DNA of 64,000 nucleotides, from the NCBI GenBank assembly GCA_963383645.1, contig OY726579.1:855001-919000 (forward strand), in the 5' to 3' direction. A program made the position numbers and the translations under genes. Below, piece after piece: positions 30,368-42,300 of the stretch. How positions within the stretch are numbered: the stretch's first letter is position 1; the number at the start of each line of letters is the position of its first letter. The notes beneath the pieces were generated by a model. It was given only the letters and a program-made list of their open reading frames with translations. It was not told the origin of the DNA and did not search any database. Source of the DNA: Muscardinus avellanarius. Taxonomy: Eukaryota; Chordata; Mammalia; Rodentia; Gliridae.

Positions 30368-33300
30368 CTGCAACAGAGGAGAGAGAGAGTGACACCAAGG
30401 GGACCCGCGCCCTCATCCTCGCGGCCTATCCGAGCTGCGCCAACAAGCCTCTCTCCAGTGGCTGCGTGTGCGCTGCGGATGGAACCCAGGGGCATTCTGC
30501 CTCTGAGCCACACCCCACACCCCCAGCCTCAATTGCTAAGGCTGGCCTCCAACCTGTGACCCTCCCCAGTCTCCCAAGTACAGCTATTACAGGCATGTGG
30601 CCCTATCAGCCTCCACATACTGGCCCTGGGCCCCCTCAAGCCATTCCTCTGGGCACAGCGCTCCTCTTCTCGCCCAGGGCGAGACCCGGGCACTGACCCG
30701 GGCTACCTGCTGGGAAAATAATCAGGCTGGTAATGACTTCCAGTGGAGACTGAGCTGGAGGGAATCGGCCCAGGGCCCACTGGCTGCCAGCTCTCAGGAA
30801 GAACGGAATGAGCCACAAGCCTACAGCCCGCGGCAACGAGACCCGAGACCCAGCGGTCTTGGTGCTTCAAAGCCCTTACTAAGTTGCTGAGGCTGGCCTC
30901 TGACCTGCAATCCTCTCATCTCAGCCTCCCAAGAACTGGAATTTATAGGCATGCGCCACCATGCCCAGCCCGTTCTTTGTGGTAATGGGGATGGAACCCA
31001 GGAGAATTCTACCTCTGGGCTACACCCTAGCCCTATTTTTTTTTTTAGTCCTTTTAATTTTAATACAGTCTCACTGAGTTGCAAAGGGCCTTGCCAAGTA
31101 GCTGAGGCTGCAAACCGCAATCCTCCTGTTTCAGCCTCCCGAACGCTGGGATTACAAGTGTGCGCCACCACGCCCGGCTCCCTTTTTATTTTGAAACAAA
31201 GTCTTGCTAAGTTGCTAAGGCTGGCCTCGAACCTGCAAACCTGCTTCAGCCTCCCAAGTGCTGGGACTATAGGCATGCACCGCCACGCCTGGCCAGGGTC
31301 AGCCTTCACAGAAGCAGCCAAGGCGTCGACTACACCAGCCTCCTGGCTCGAAGCCATGGAAGTTGTGTGATGCTCTCTCTCCAGGGGTCGCAGGCACGCA
31401 GGCCATGAGCCCACGCATTCCAGAACACAGCACCAAGACCAGATTTCTCTCCAGACTGACCCTGCGCAGACCCTCTCAGAATCCATCAGTAACGTCCCCA
31501 GTCCCCAAGACCAAGGGACTCACACCCCAAAGTCTGGGGGAGCCTTTGGGAGGTCTGAGGATAAACATGGGGAGCAGAGCGGACCCCTGAGAGGTAGAGA
31601 GGTGGGAGAGCGTGAGGCAGGCCCTGGGGCACGGGGGAACACGCGGCTCTCGCGGGAGCACCGGCTAGGAGCTGGCACCGATCCCGGCAGTAGCACGAGC
31701 TCCCTGAGGGGAGGAGACTGTGGTCCGGACCTTCACTTGGCTCGGCGGTGCTGGGTATGGCACCCAGGCCTTGCGCACTCAGCCACCCCAGCCCTAGGCT
31801 GAGACGGACTGCCCTGTTGCCACGCAGGGCACCGTCAGCGGTCCTCACGGGTGCACCCTCACCCCATTTCTGGGAGTGGAAGGAGTAGAGATCGGCCTAT
31901 TTAGAGCCAGGAGAGCCAGAGCCCAGGCGGACACGGCAGTTCCACGCTCGCAGCTCTGAGGCAGGGCAGACGTCTCAGGATATGGGCGGTGGGCGGAGAA
32001 GCAGGACTTGGATGGAGTTTCTGCCTGACCCCACCACGAGCTGCCCCGGCGCCAACCTGTGCTCTCGGGCGCCAGGCGAGCAAACAGCATCTGGTGGCCT
32101 TCCTGGAGCGCCCCGGAACTGAAGGGTGGCCGGGAGGTCAGGGTACAATGGGGCCGGGGCTGCCTGTCTCTATCAAGCTGCGCAGGGAGGCTCGGGGAGC
32201 CCCCAGAGCTACATCCCCTTTGCAACAGGCTCTGAGTTACTGAGGACCTTGCTAATCACTGAGGCTGGGCTCCAACCTGCCATCCTCCTGCCTCAACCTC
32301 CCAAGTACTGGGATTACAGGTGCGTGCCACCAGGTCCGGCTGCAAAGATTTTTCTATCTTTCAAGATCTAACAGAGCTTGCTTCTGGCCTGGGATCCTGG
32401 CGCCAGGAGGCTGAGCCAACCACAGTGGCATTGGAAGCCCTTCAGCGACCTTCCTGTGGAAGGACAGGCCCTGGGCGGGCTGCCCCGCAACCCCAAGGAG
32501 CGGCTGGCCCTGGGAGCAGGGCTCCTGTTCCTTCCCAGTCTTCCAGGCTGTTGGCACGGGAGGGACGGGCTGACTGAGGCCGAAGTCACCCGGTGTGAGG
32601 TGCAGAGAGGTGTCATGGCCGGGGCCTTCCCCAAGACGGCTGCTCAAGCCCAAGCTGCCACAGGGCCAGGAGGAGAGGGCTCCGCCGCAGGCCAGCGCTC
32701 TCCTGGGTGGGGCGGGGCCAGCGGGAGCCCTGCCCTGCCAGTGCCAATCAGACCTGGCACCCGGCAGGCACCGACCTTCTGTCCCACTGTGCTGCTCTCA
32801 AAGGATTCTGATGGGGACAGAAATAGAAGCTGCCATAGCTACAGTCCAGCCAGCTCTCCCTCAGGGCCTGCCCGGCACGCCCTGCCCGGCTCGGCAGTGT
32901 TCCTGGGCAGCCCGCGGCCTCCATCCCTGGGTCTGGACGCTCCCTGGCTGGCCTCAGCAACTCGTGCGACTGCTCCCTGGCTGTGAGTGGTGCTGGGGCC
33001 TGACCCCAGGGATGCTCTTCTGAGCTACACCTAGCCCCACGAGTCTCTCTAGGTGGCAGAGGCTGGCCTTGAGCCGGCGATCCGCTTGTCTTAGCCTCCC
33101 AAGTACTGGGACTGCAGGTGTGTGGCCGGCTCCGGCGGCACAGGCAGGGGCGCCTCCTGCCTTCTCAAGCAAGACACTTACAGACAGCTGCCAGGGCGCT
33201 CCTCCGGGAAGCAGAAAGGGAGAGAGGCGTCTGCGTGCAGGCCGGCCCGTTCCTGGATACTGCCACAGCCCGTCACCAGCTGCCAGCTGCCATAGTCTGT

Positions 33301-36300
33301 GGAGAGAGAGGATCCGGGCAGGGGACGGTCCACTGATCTGGGGCAGAGAGAGAGGGAGACGGTGCAGTCAATCTTCTGCCTCACAGGGAGGCCCTGGCAC
33401 GGCCGCAGGGTTCTGTCGCCGCGTCCGAGTCGGCCCTGTTCTCCAAAGGAGCAAAGGGGGCTGGATGGGGATGACGGCTGAGGGAAGAGAGAAGGCCGGG
33501 AGGATGCTGTGCACACGCACAGAAGCCGAGGGCCATCTCCACGCCGACGGCCCAGGAGGCGGCGGCCCCCGTGCCGGGCACGTGCACTCGCAGGGTGGGC
33601 GACACGGAAGCCAGGGCCCCGAGGACTGTGAGAAAGAAGGGAGCAGAGCCTCGGGGCCGTGGGGGCTGGTGACCTAGATTGTAGAGGGAGAGGCCCGGAG
33701 TCCTGAGGTCCCCTTCCTGCACAGCACCTTCCAGGAGCCACGGTTTGTATTCAGAAGCATCAACCGGCAAACCCGCTGCTGTGCCTGGAGGGAGGGATGA
33801 ATCAGGCAGGAAACCTGACAGCTTTATCAAGCCTTTTTCTGATGGAGGTTGGGGGGCGGGTGCTGCAATCTACAGCTGCCGCCGCCTCCCACTCACAGCC
33901 CTGCTCCGTCCTGGGCAGGAGCCCAGCGGTGGGGGTAGGGTGAGGCGGGGACAGGGAGCGAGGCCAGCCCAGCAGCCAGCAGGTCCCAGAGGTATGGTCT
34001 GTTTTTTTTTTTTTTTCTTTTTAGCAGTACTGGGGACTATACTCCAGCCCAATTTTTTTTTTTAATTTTGAAACAGGGTGTAAATTGCCGAGAACCTTGC
34101 TAAAGTGCTGAGGCTGACTTCAAATGTGCGACCCTCCTGTCTCAGCCTCCCAAGTACGTCACTGTGCCCAGCTGAGGAGGATCGTCCTGACCTATTACTC
34201 TTGAATTTGAGACCAGGGGAAATTCCAGTGGGGACTTACAAACAGGGCCGCTGGCCTCGGGGCTCGGTGTCTGAGGTCGGCCCCTGCCAGCCACGGAGCC
34301 AGACTTGACCTCACCCAGAGTGCAGCTCCCCAACCGCCCCCTGCAGATGGGGGGACAGAAGCACTCGTCGGGTCCTCTGAACTAGTGAGAGCAGGAGATG
34401 CCCAAGTGTGACTGCAGATCTGTCCAACACCAAGGCCGCCTTGAGAGGAGGGATGCACACGGGTCCTAAGTCGAAGCTGCCGGGAACTGGAGCCCCATGA
34501 CACAGGCCTGTGCAGCCATCGCTCGGCAACACTTCCGACAAGGATGGCCGGGGCGGGGCCTGCCAGGGCCCTTGGCCTCGCGAAGCAGGCTTCGGTGCTT
34601 CTAAACCTGGCCAGGTTCAGGCTGGCTATAAAGAGAGCATGCCCCGGCTTCCTCCAGGCCCACGCGGCCCGGCCCAGCAGGCTCATCTGCTGTTCAGACT
34701 GTGGGGTGGAATGTCTTTTCCAGTTTTAGCAGCTGGTGAGAAAGCCTTCTCTAACCACCGCGGAGGGGAAGGGAGGGGTGCTGACTAAGAGGACCCGGGC
34801 GGGACGCCCTCCCTGCGCAGGGAACACGGGCATTCCTCGTGCCACACCCAAGGTTCAAAGATAGCACAGGCCCTGGGACACTACAGCGGGGTGCCCTCAG
34901 GGACTCCCGATGCCCGGGCCAGACACATCCCTTTGCTTCCCTGGTGCCCCAGCACTAATGCCAGGCAAAAAGCTACCCAGGCATGGTGGCACACTTCTAG
35001 AAAGGAGGATCGCAGGTTCGCAACCAGCCTTGGCAATTTAGTGAGCCCTCAGCGACTTAGTGTGGGCTAAGTTGTTAAAAAAAAAAATAGCTGGCTGTGG
35101 TGGTGCACACTTGTAATCCCAGTCCTTGGGAGGTGGAGACAGGAGGATCACAAGTTCACGGCCAGCTTCAGCTACTTAGGACCTCCCCACAATTTAGTGA
35201 GACCCTGTTTCCAAATAAAAAATAAAAATAGGGCTGAGGGTGTAGCTCAGAGGTAAAAAGACCCCTGGGTCAAATCCCCTGTGCCACAAAAGGGAGTGGG
35301 GCTGGGAGTATAGCTCAGAGGTAGAATACCCCTGGGTTCAATCCCTAGTACCCGATAGATAGACAGATAGATAGACAGACAGATAGGACAGGATGCAAAG
35401 TGACCGACAGGCTTCTGGGTTTGCAGCATGGGCTGTGTTGAGCAGAGAGGTGCTCACAAATACCAGGCTGGAGCCGCTGGCAGGGGAAAACTAGAAACGA
35501 GAGTCCCAGAGGAGGAACCGGCCCCCGCACACCGGAGGCAGGAGGAGACAGCCCTGCTCCGAGCACACAGGCCGAGCCGCTGCTTGACCACACCCCTATG
35601 CCAGCACCCAGCACCCCAGCACCCATGGCAGCAGCCAGAGGGCTGAGGCCACCTCCACCAATGGGACTCAGGGACGGGTGGGCGAGCACCCTCAGGGGGG
35701 AGAGCCGGCGACCCATCCTCAGCAGGGCACAGTCCAGCGGAATTCCAAAGGCACCCTCCTAACTTGAGGTTGTCAGAAAACCTGGCAAGCCGGGCGTGGC
35801 GGTGCATGCCTGGAATCCCCGTACTCGGGAGGCTGGGCTAGGAGGATCGCAGGTTGGAGGCCAGCTCCAGCAACCAAGCGAGATCCTGTTGCCAAATAAA
35901 AATTATTAAAGGGCTGGGGATATAGCTCAGAGGTAGAAGGGCCCTGGATTCAACTCCCAGCACCACACACACAAAAAGAGAATAAATAAATAAATAGATA
36001 AGTAAATGTGTAATAAATACAGTCCAGGCCCTTCTTCCAGCCTCTGCAGCCACCCGGCCAAGGGCTGACTTGACCAAGCAGGTGCCTTAGCTAGTCCTTT
36101 CTGGAAGAGGATATGGCAATACCAGTACGACCAGAGTTGGCCAAACCTGGTAGGAGCAAACGGGGCGGGGACGGGCGCTTTGCCTTGCCCGGCGCCTGGC
36201 TGCCCGTGGCCCGACCAGGTGGCAGGCCCTCAGATGGCTGTGACAAGGACAGGTTTGGTGGCAAGGTGAGTATTTACTCTATGCCGGCATCTCACTCCAC

Positions 36301-39300
36301 TGTTTCACTTAACGAGCCTATGGGTGCCAGGATCATTTGTCCTTTACAAACTGCACAAAAGACAACAAGAAACTGAGCCCGACAGATTTTTTCCCAACTC
36401 ACTTCAAGGGGAGGGGCAAAGCCAGGACTGAAACCAGTCTGCTCAAAGCTCATCCCAAGCCGGGCGCGGTGGCGCACGCTTGTGATCCCAGCGCTTGGGG
36501 GGCTGAGACAGGAGGATCGCACAGATTACAAGCCAGCCTCAGCTACTGAGTGAGGCTCTCGGCAACTCAGTGAGACTGTTTCCAAATAAAGTATAAAATA
36601 GGGCTGGGAGTAGAGCCTGGAGGGAGAAAAGCTCCTGGGTTCCACATGGATCTTCACTATGAACGGAGCGTGGGGCTCGAGGACAGCCTGATGTTGGGCG
36701 CCCAGCTCCTAACTGGAGTAAAGCAGCCACAGAGGCCCTGCGTGACCCTCGGGAAGAGACGGGCGCCACCCAGGAAGGTGCTGGCAGCCACTGGGCCACG
36801 ATGCGGGGTGCGGGCCAGAGGACCAGGCTGGCATGCGGGAGGCGGCAAGGGAAACGGAGCTGAGCCTCGACCGGCTGCGCCCGAGGGCCGCCTTTCCACT
36901 GCAATTCTCCACGCTCCCCTCTGTCTCAACGCCTCCAGATGTGCCCTCTGTGACTTGCGCCTCACAGCATCTAACAGGCTGCCACAGAAGGCCTGAGGTA
37001 CAGAGGGACACCCCGGAATTGCCTGTCTTCAGCCTCCAGTTACAGTGAAAAGATGGAAACCCAGTCCTCAAATGACACGCCTACGCTCATGAGGGGATTT
37101 GAGAGTTAAGTCCTAGAATCCCTAGCTTTGAGGGGCCTACACGTCACCTAGTCCAACGGTTATCCCAACACCAACGCGAGCCCGCTGTGGACGCCTCCTG
37201 CTGAGGGCCCGGGCCACGTGAGCTCTACCAGAGGCGGCTCCCATCTCGTCCCGCCCTCCAAGGATGAGAGGCCTGTGCGCTCCAGCTTCCTCTCTAGGTC
37301 TCAAGCTGAAACTGCCTCTGGGCCTCGCCTCCCCCCACAGCCAGCACAGTGGCCCGGTGCAGGAGCAGTCAGACTTGGACAAGAACCCGGGCCTCAGAGG
37401 GCAGTCGGCCTTGGTGGCACACGCCTGTCCTCCCAGCTACTGAGGAGCCCGAAGCAGGAGGAGTTTCTAGGCTGGCTGGGGACTGAGCTCAGGGCTTCTG
37501 AGGAGCCCCCGGCCGCTGGGCCGCCGCTAACTGGGAAGCAGAGGCTGGCTCCTGTGTGGCTAATTCACTATTCAGCCGGGCTGCCAGGGGCCCTCCGCCA
37601 AGCTCACGTGCTGTGCGGGCAGCTGGCCTTCCAGTGGGCTCGGTGGTGGTATGGGCCATTTTGGGGCATGAACAGCCCTGAGCTAGGGGCAAAGATGCCT
37701 GACTCCAGGGCGGAGGCCACGGCCAAGTAGGGCTGCGGGGGGAGTGGTTTCTTGGCCAGGCTGATGCCACATGGCGGCTGATGGTCCTAAGAAGCCACTT
37801 GTCCCCGGGCGTAGTGGCGCACGCTTGTAATCCCCGCGCTTGGGAGGCTGAGACAGGAGGATCTCACAGGTTCGAAGCCAGCCTCAGCTACTGAGTGAGG
37901 CTCTCAGCAACTTAGTGAGACCTTGTTTCCAAATATATATATATAAAAGGTCTGGAAGTACAGCCTGGAGGTAGAAAGCCTGTGGGATCCACCCCCCCCC
38001 AAAAAAAGAAGCCACTTGTCTTCCCAGAGACATGGCGCTGGGGCTTAAAGGGGATCAGCACAGCACAGGCCTTCTCTCCCGGCCTAAAAGCCAGGAGCAC
38101 AGACACCCAGGGAACTCTCATTACGAGGGCATGTCTGGCTGTCACCGAGCCTCACTGAAGGGCATCTTTCCCCACGGTTCTTCCTGCCGCATTAAAGACC
38201 TGATTGGCTACTGTTAACTAAGAGGCAAAGGAGCTAATGACAGGATCCCTTAGGCACTTTAAGATAAAAGAGACTAAATTAATTTTAATGTTAATGGAAT
38301 ATATAATTAGAATGCTCCAAATCTAAATAATCTTTCAAAGCCCCTGGCCAGGGGCTGGGGTGCCACTCAGTGGTAGAGTGCTTGCCTGCCATGTGTGAGG
38401 CCCTGGGTTCAATTCCTACACCACAAAGAGAAAAAGGAACCTTTGGCACACGAACAACCATTTCACAAGAACCCTGCAGCCTGGCCAGCCCCGCCGAGCT
38501 CAGGCAGGCACTCCCAGAATAGACCAGCCATCAGGACGATCAAACACCTCCCATCACCCGCCCCAAGCCCCAGCGCTTGTATTCACTGTGACCCACCATG
38601 TCAGCGTGGCCTGGCCCCCTGGTGGATACACCACCCCAGCGTCCAGAGAAGAGGCCTCGGCCGCCCCGGAGTCACCAGTGCAGGCAGAACACCGCTCACA
38701 AGGCGGAGGAAGCCGGAGCAGGGATGGAAAACAGGATCTTTTGGCAGGAAGAAGGGGACGACCAGAAGCTGGGGTATGGGAAGGGCGAGAGAGTGTGGCT
38801 TGGGGGCCTTGGCAGCGTGCACAGTCAGGACAGAAGAAGGACCCAGACGCTGAGGACATCTCCCCATTCTCATCCCAGGTGCCCAGCAGTGCTGCACTGC
38901 AAGAGAGGAAGCAGGGTCCAGGAGCAGAGCCGCAGCCCCAAGCACTCGAGGACAGCCAGGTGGCAGCGGCACACCTGCTCCGCCCGGCCTGCCTGCTGCC
39001 ATCTGCTCAGCTGCACCCACGCCCCCCAGGGGGCCGGAGCTGTGGTGCTCTCAGGAGGCGGCGCCAGGGCGCGCAGAGTCCTGGTGGAGGGCTCACCCGC
39101 GAGGCGAGCGTGGGGCTCTGCCAGCGCCGTCGACCCGCAGCCTGCCTGCAATGCGCCTGCTCTGCTCCCCTTCCTCGTCAGCTTCTTTTGCCCAGAGAAA
39201 GCCCAGAGCACGGGGATGGGAGGGACTGAGTCCCAAAGTCACGTGGCCCACATGGCACGGCTGGGCTGGAGTCTGGGATGGCCTCCACACACCATGCCCA

Positions 39301-42300
39301 TACTGCTAAAAGCCCCTCTCAGTTCAGATTTCTTGGGTTCTGGGGTTTGAGCTCAGGGGTATTCTACCTGGAGGCTACACCCCTAGCCCTTCAGGTGTCC
39401 AGCCTTCTCCCAAACCCAAGACTGCACTGGAGACCCTGAAGCACTGGGCCAAGCCCGGGGTGGCCCTGGCCCAGCTGCTCCATCCCGGGCTCCTGGGCTT
39501 CTCTTCTCTCTACTGCCCCCAGGGCAGGAGGGCCCCAGAACACCTAGACCCAGCTGTGTAGTCACAGTGGGCGGTGCCCGGGGCAGGCTCCCCGAGGTTG
39601 ACACGCGGAGGCAGCCCCAGTCCTCGTCATTCACACCCCAACCACCACTTTCTGGGTCCCAGGGAGGAATCGCAAACCTGGCCACAAACCCGCTCCTGCT
39701 ATGTGCCCAGACACTCCCCATCCTGCAGCGTGCACTTGTCATAGGCCACATGCCGGGCCCCCCAGGACACCTGGCGAGACACTGGCTCAAGGGCGGGCCC
39801 CGGGCTCCTCACCTGGGCTTCGGGACCTCCAGGGGACTGCTGCCCATCCTGAGGAAGTTGTCAGAATGGTTTGAGGAGGAGGAGCTGGAAGACTTGGCTT
39901 CGACCAGCGCGTGGTGGGGCGGCAGGCGGTCCTCGCAGGGCTGCATCCGGGTCCAGAGCACGCTCTGTGGAGAGGACGAGTGGTTCTTCCTCCTGCGGCA
40001 GGAGAGGGGGCTGTGGGCGAGGCCAGCCTGGACAGGCCCACACCCGTGCTGTGCCCGGGGCCTGACCGCGTGCCTCCTCTCAGCCCCTGGGGTGCCGACA
40101 CTACGCTGGCCATCCAGCCTCAGAGAACACACCGGAAGAAACAATGCCCAACGAGGCCTCCAATGCCTGCCTCCCGCGCGCCCTCCCCGCCAATGCTACG
40201 GAGGGGCTGCGGCCATGTCCAGGGAGGGGTCAGGGCTTCAGATCCGGCCAATAAAGAAGTGATCTTCAAATTCGTAACCGCTGCCCACCCTTTCTCACTT
40301 ACTGTTTTTTTCTTTTTGTGGTGCTGGGGGTTGAACCCAGGGGTATTTTTTACCTCCAAGTTACACTCCCACCCCTATTTTATTTTTTATTTTGAAACAG
40401 GGTTTCGCTATGTTGCTGAGGCCTGCCTCAAACTTGACATCCTACTGTCTTAGCCTCCCAAGTACTGGGTTCACAGGTGTGCGCCACCGGGCCTAGACTG
40501 TTCTCTCTTCCTGTACTGGGCCCTACCTCCCAGGCAACCCTCCAGGGAATTCCTCTGACACCAGCACCCCCACCTCACCCCACCGCTCTTGCTTCTCGGT
40601 CTCACAGGGAGCCAGAGCTCCTTATGTTCCAGGCCGCCAGGGGCAGTGCCCTCGGGGCCAGATGGCTGGCCTGAGGCCCAGTAGACAGCAGGAGGCGGGG
40701 GAGCTCTGGCCTCCAGCAGGGCCCTTGTCCTCAGGCTCCCTGGGGTGGTAGCCCTGACCGCAGCTCTGAGCAAGCGGGTCCCTCACCACGCTGCCTGAGT
40801 CTGTGCTCCTGCGGGGACCAGCTCCACAGTTTCGTAGGTGAAGCTGCCCACAGCTCCTGGGGAGCTTTCCATGACCAGGGAGAAGTCGCTCCCCAAGCTG
40901 GTGGTGCTGCCACGATCCCTTCGTCCTGCAAGAAGCGTGTCATCAGTCAGCGCGTCCACTTCTCCCACTGCCGCTCCCCCGCACCACGCAGCGGCTCCTA
41001 GTCCAGTCCCCACGCGGCTCTGCTCAGAAGGCTGCGCCAGGAAGGCAAGGAAGCAGCCGGCCCGGACTCACTCAGCATGCAGATATCTTCCACGGTGAAG
41101 CCCACATCCCGGGCTGGCAAGCTCTTCCTCCTGGAAGGAGAGCCCAGAGCAGGGAGTTGTGGCACTCGCCAGGGTCCCCTCTCCCTAGCCCCCAGCCTGG
41201 GCAGCCTGCAAAGCAGCTCTGACTCACTGGCAAGGAGCGGTCCCACCTCCAGGCTGCTGTAAAGTACCAGCCCACTCTGGGCCCAGCCCGGGCCAGCCCC
41301 CAACCCGGCGCAGTCCAGCCCGCTGCTCCGAGCTTGAAGTGGCCTGCCTGCTCATTAGCCTGGCCTTCGAGAGGGCAAGTCTGGCGCAACAAACTGGAAG
41401 TTTGCACAGGAAGGAAGGAAGACGTCAGCTCTCAGGGATCCTAAAGCAATCGCCAGCCAACATGCCTGCGTTTCCCAGGCTGAAAGCCGACTCTGGCCTC
41501 GCTATGGGGCTGCCTGGTGCATGGACAGGCCTCCTGCAGTGGACTACAGGGGCAGCTTGGGAGTGGGGCAGCGTGGGGGTCGCCCTGCTTTGGGACTGGC
41601 ATTTCTCTGTAGCGACACCAAACATTCGTCACCCCTAAGCTTGTCTTTTTTCTCTTTTTTTATATTGGGGATTGAACTCAAGGGCAATCTGCCTCTAAGG
41701 TATACTCTGAGCCTTTTTATTCATTTATTCTTTTTTTTTTTTTTTTTTTTGCGGTACTGGGGATGGAACCCAGGGGCATTCTACCTCTGCGCTACACCCC
41801 TAGCTCTTTTTTTTATTCTTTATTTCTAGACAGGGTCTCACTGAGTTGAAAAGGGTCTAAGTAGCTGAGGTTGGCCGAGAACCTGCGATCCTCCTGTCTC
41901 AACCTCCTGAATGCTGGGATTACAAGCATGCACCACCATGCCTGGCTTTTTAAAATTTTGAAAGAGCGTTTCACAAAGTTACTGAGGGTCTTCCTAAGTT
42001 GCTAAGGCTGGCTTTGAACCGCCACCCTCCTATCTCAGCCCTTCAAGGACTATACCACCACGCCTGGCATCTCCCAGCCTTCCTGGTAGGCAGGACTAGC
42101 CTCCCCTGCAGGAGGGCCTGTTCAGCTAGGCTGTGAGCAGGGGCCCGGGCCTGGGCTCAGAGGCAGAGGCAGCTTGCACACCTGTGGGGCGGTGGGCAGA
42201 CGTAGAGGACACGCCTGCCGCCGTGTGGCTTCCCCCTCTGCTTACCTCTGGGGCTTAAGAGCAGAGAACTCCTCGGAGATGATATGCTTCAAAAAATTGA

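Larger units (their letters stand above)
33338..39812. repeat. MTMR14 intron between residue 538 and 539 codons
   Basis: Minus SINE 34005-34175; plus SINEs 34975-35345 with (GATA/GACA)n at 35355-35395; plus SINE 35785-35975; MIR-like 36265-36450; plus SINE 36458-36640; plus SINE 37803-38000; AT-rich unique block 38180-38345; ID 38349-38430; a reverse ID piece at 39340-39390. The long stretches 33338-34000, 34180-34970, 36641-37800 and 38440-39335 are unique, GC-rich and show no gene. Confidence 0.7.
39993..42245. repeat. MTMR14 introns around residues 412-478
   Basis: A minus SINE at 40305-40495 in the 794 bp intron. The 146 bp intron (40926-41071) has no repeat. In 41131-42245, minus SINEs occupy about 41650-42070, one on top of another, and 41131-41640 is unique. 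Confidence 0.75.

Noticed and set aside
30184..30513. Antisense gene over the MTMR14 last exon (long + frames at 29972-30696)
   Set aside because: High GC content opens frames opposite the real exon; the minus-strand product is a clear MTMR14 C-terminus.
38349..38430. tRNA gene
   Set aside because: It has A- and B-box-like motifs, but the layout and A-rich tail are those of an ID SINE; no acceptor stem closes.
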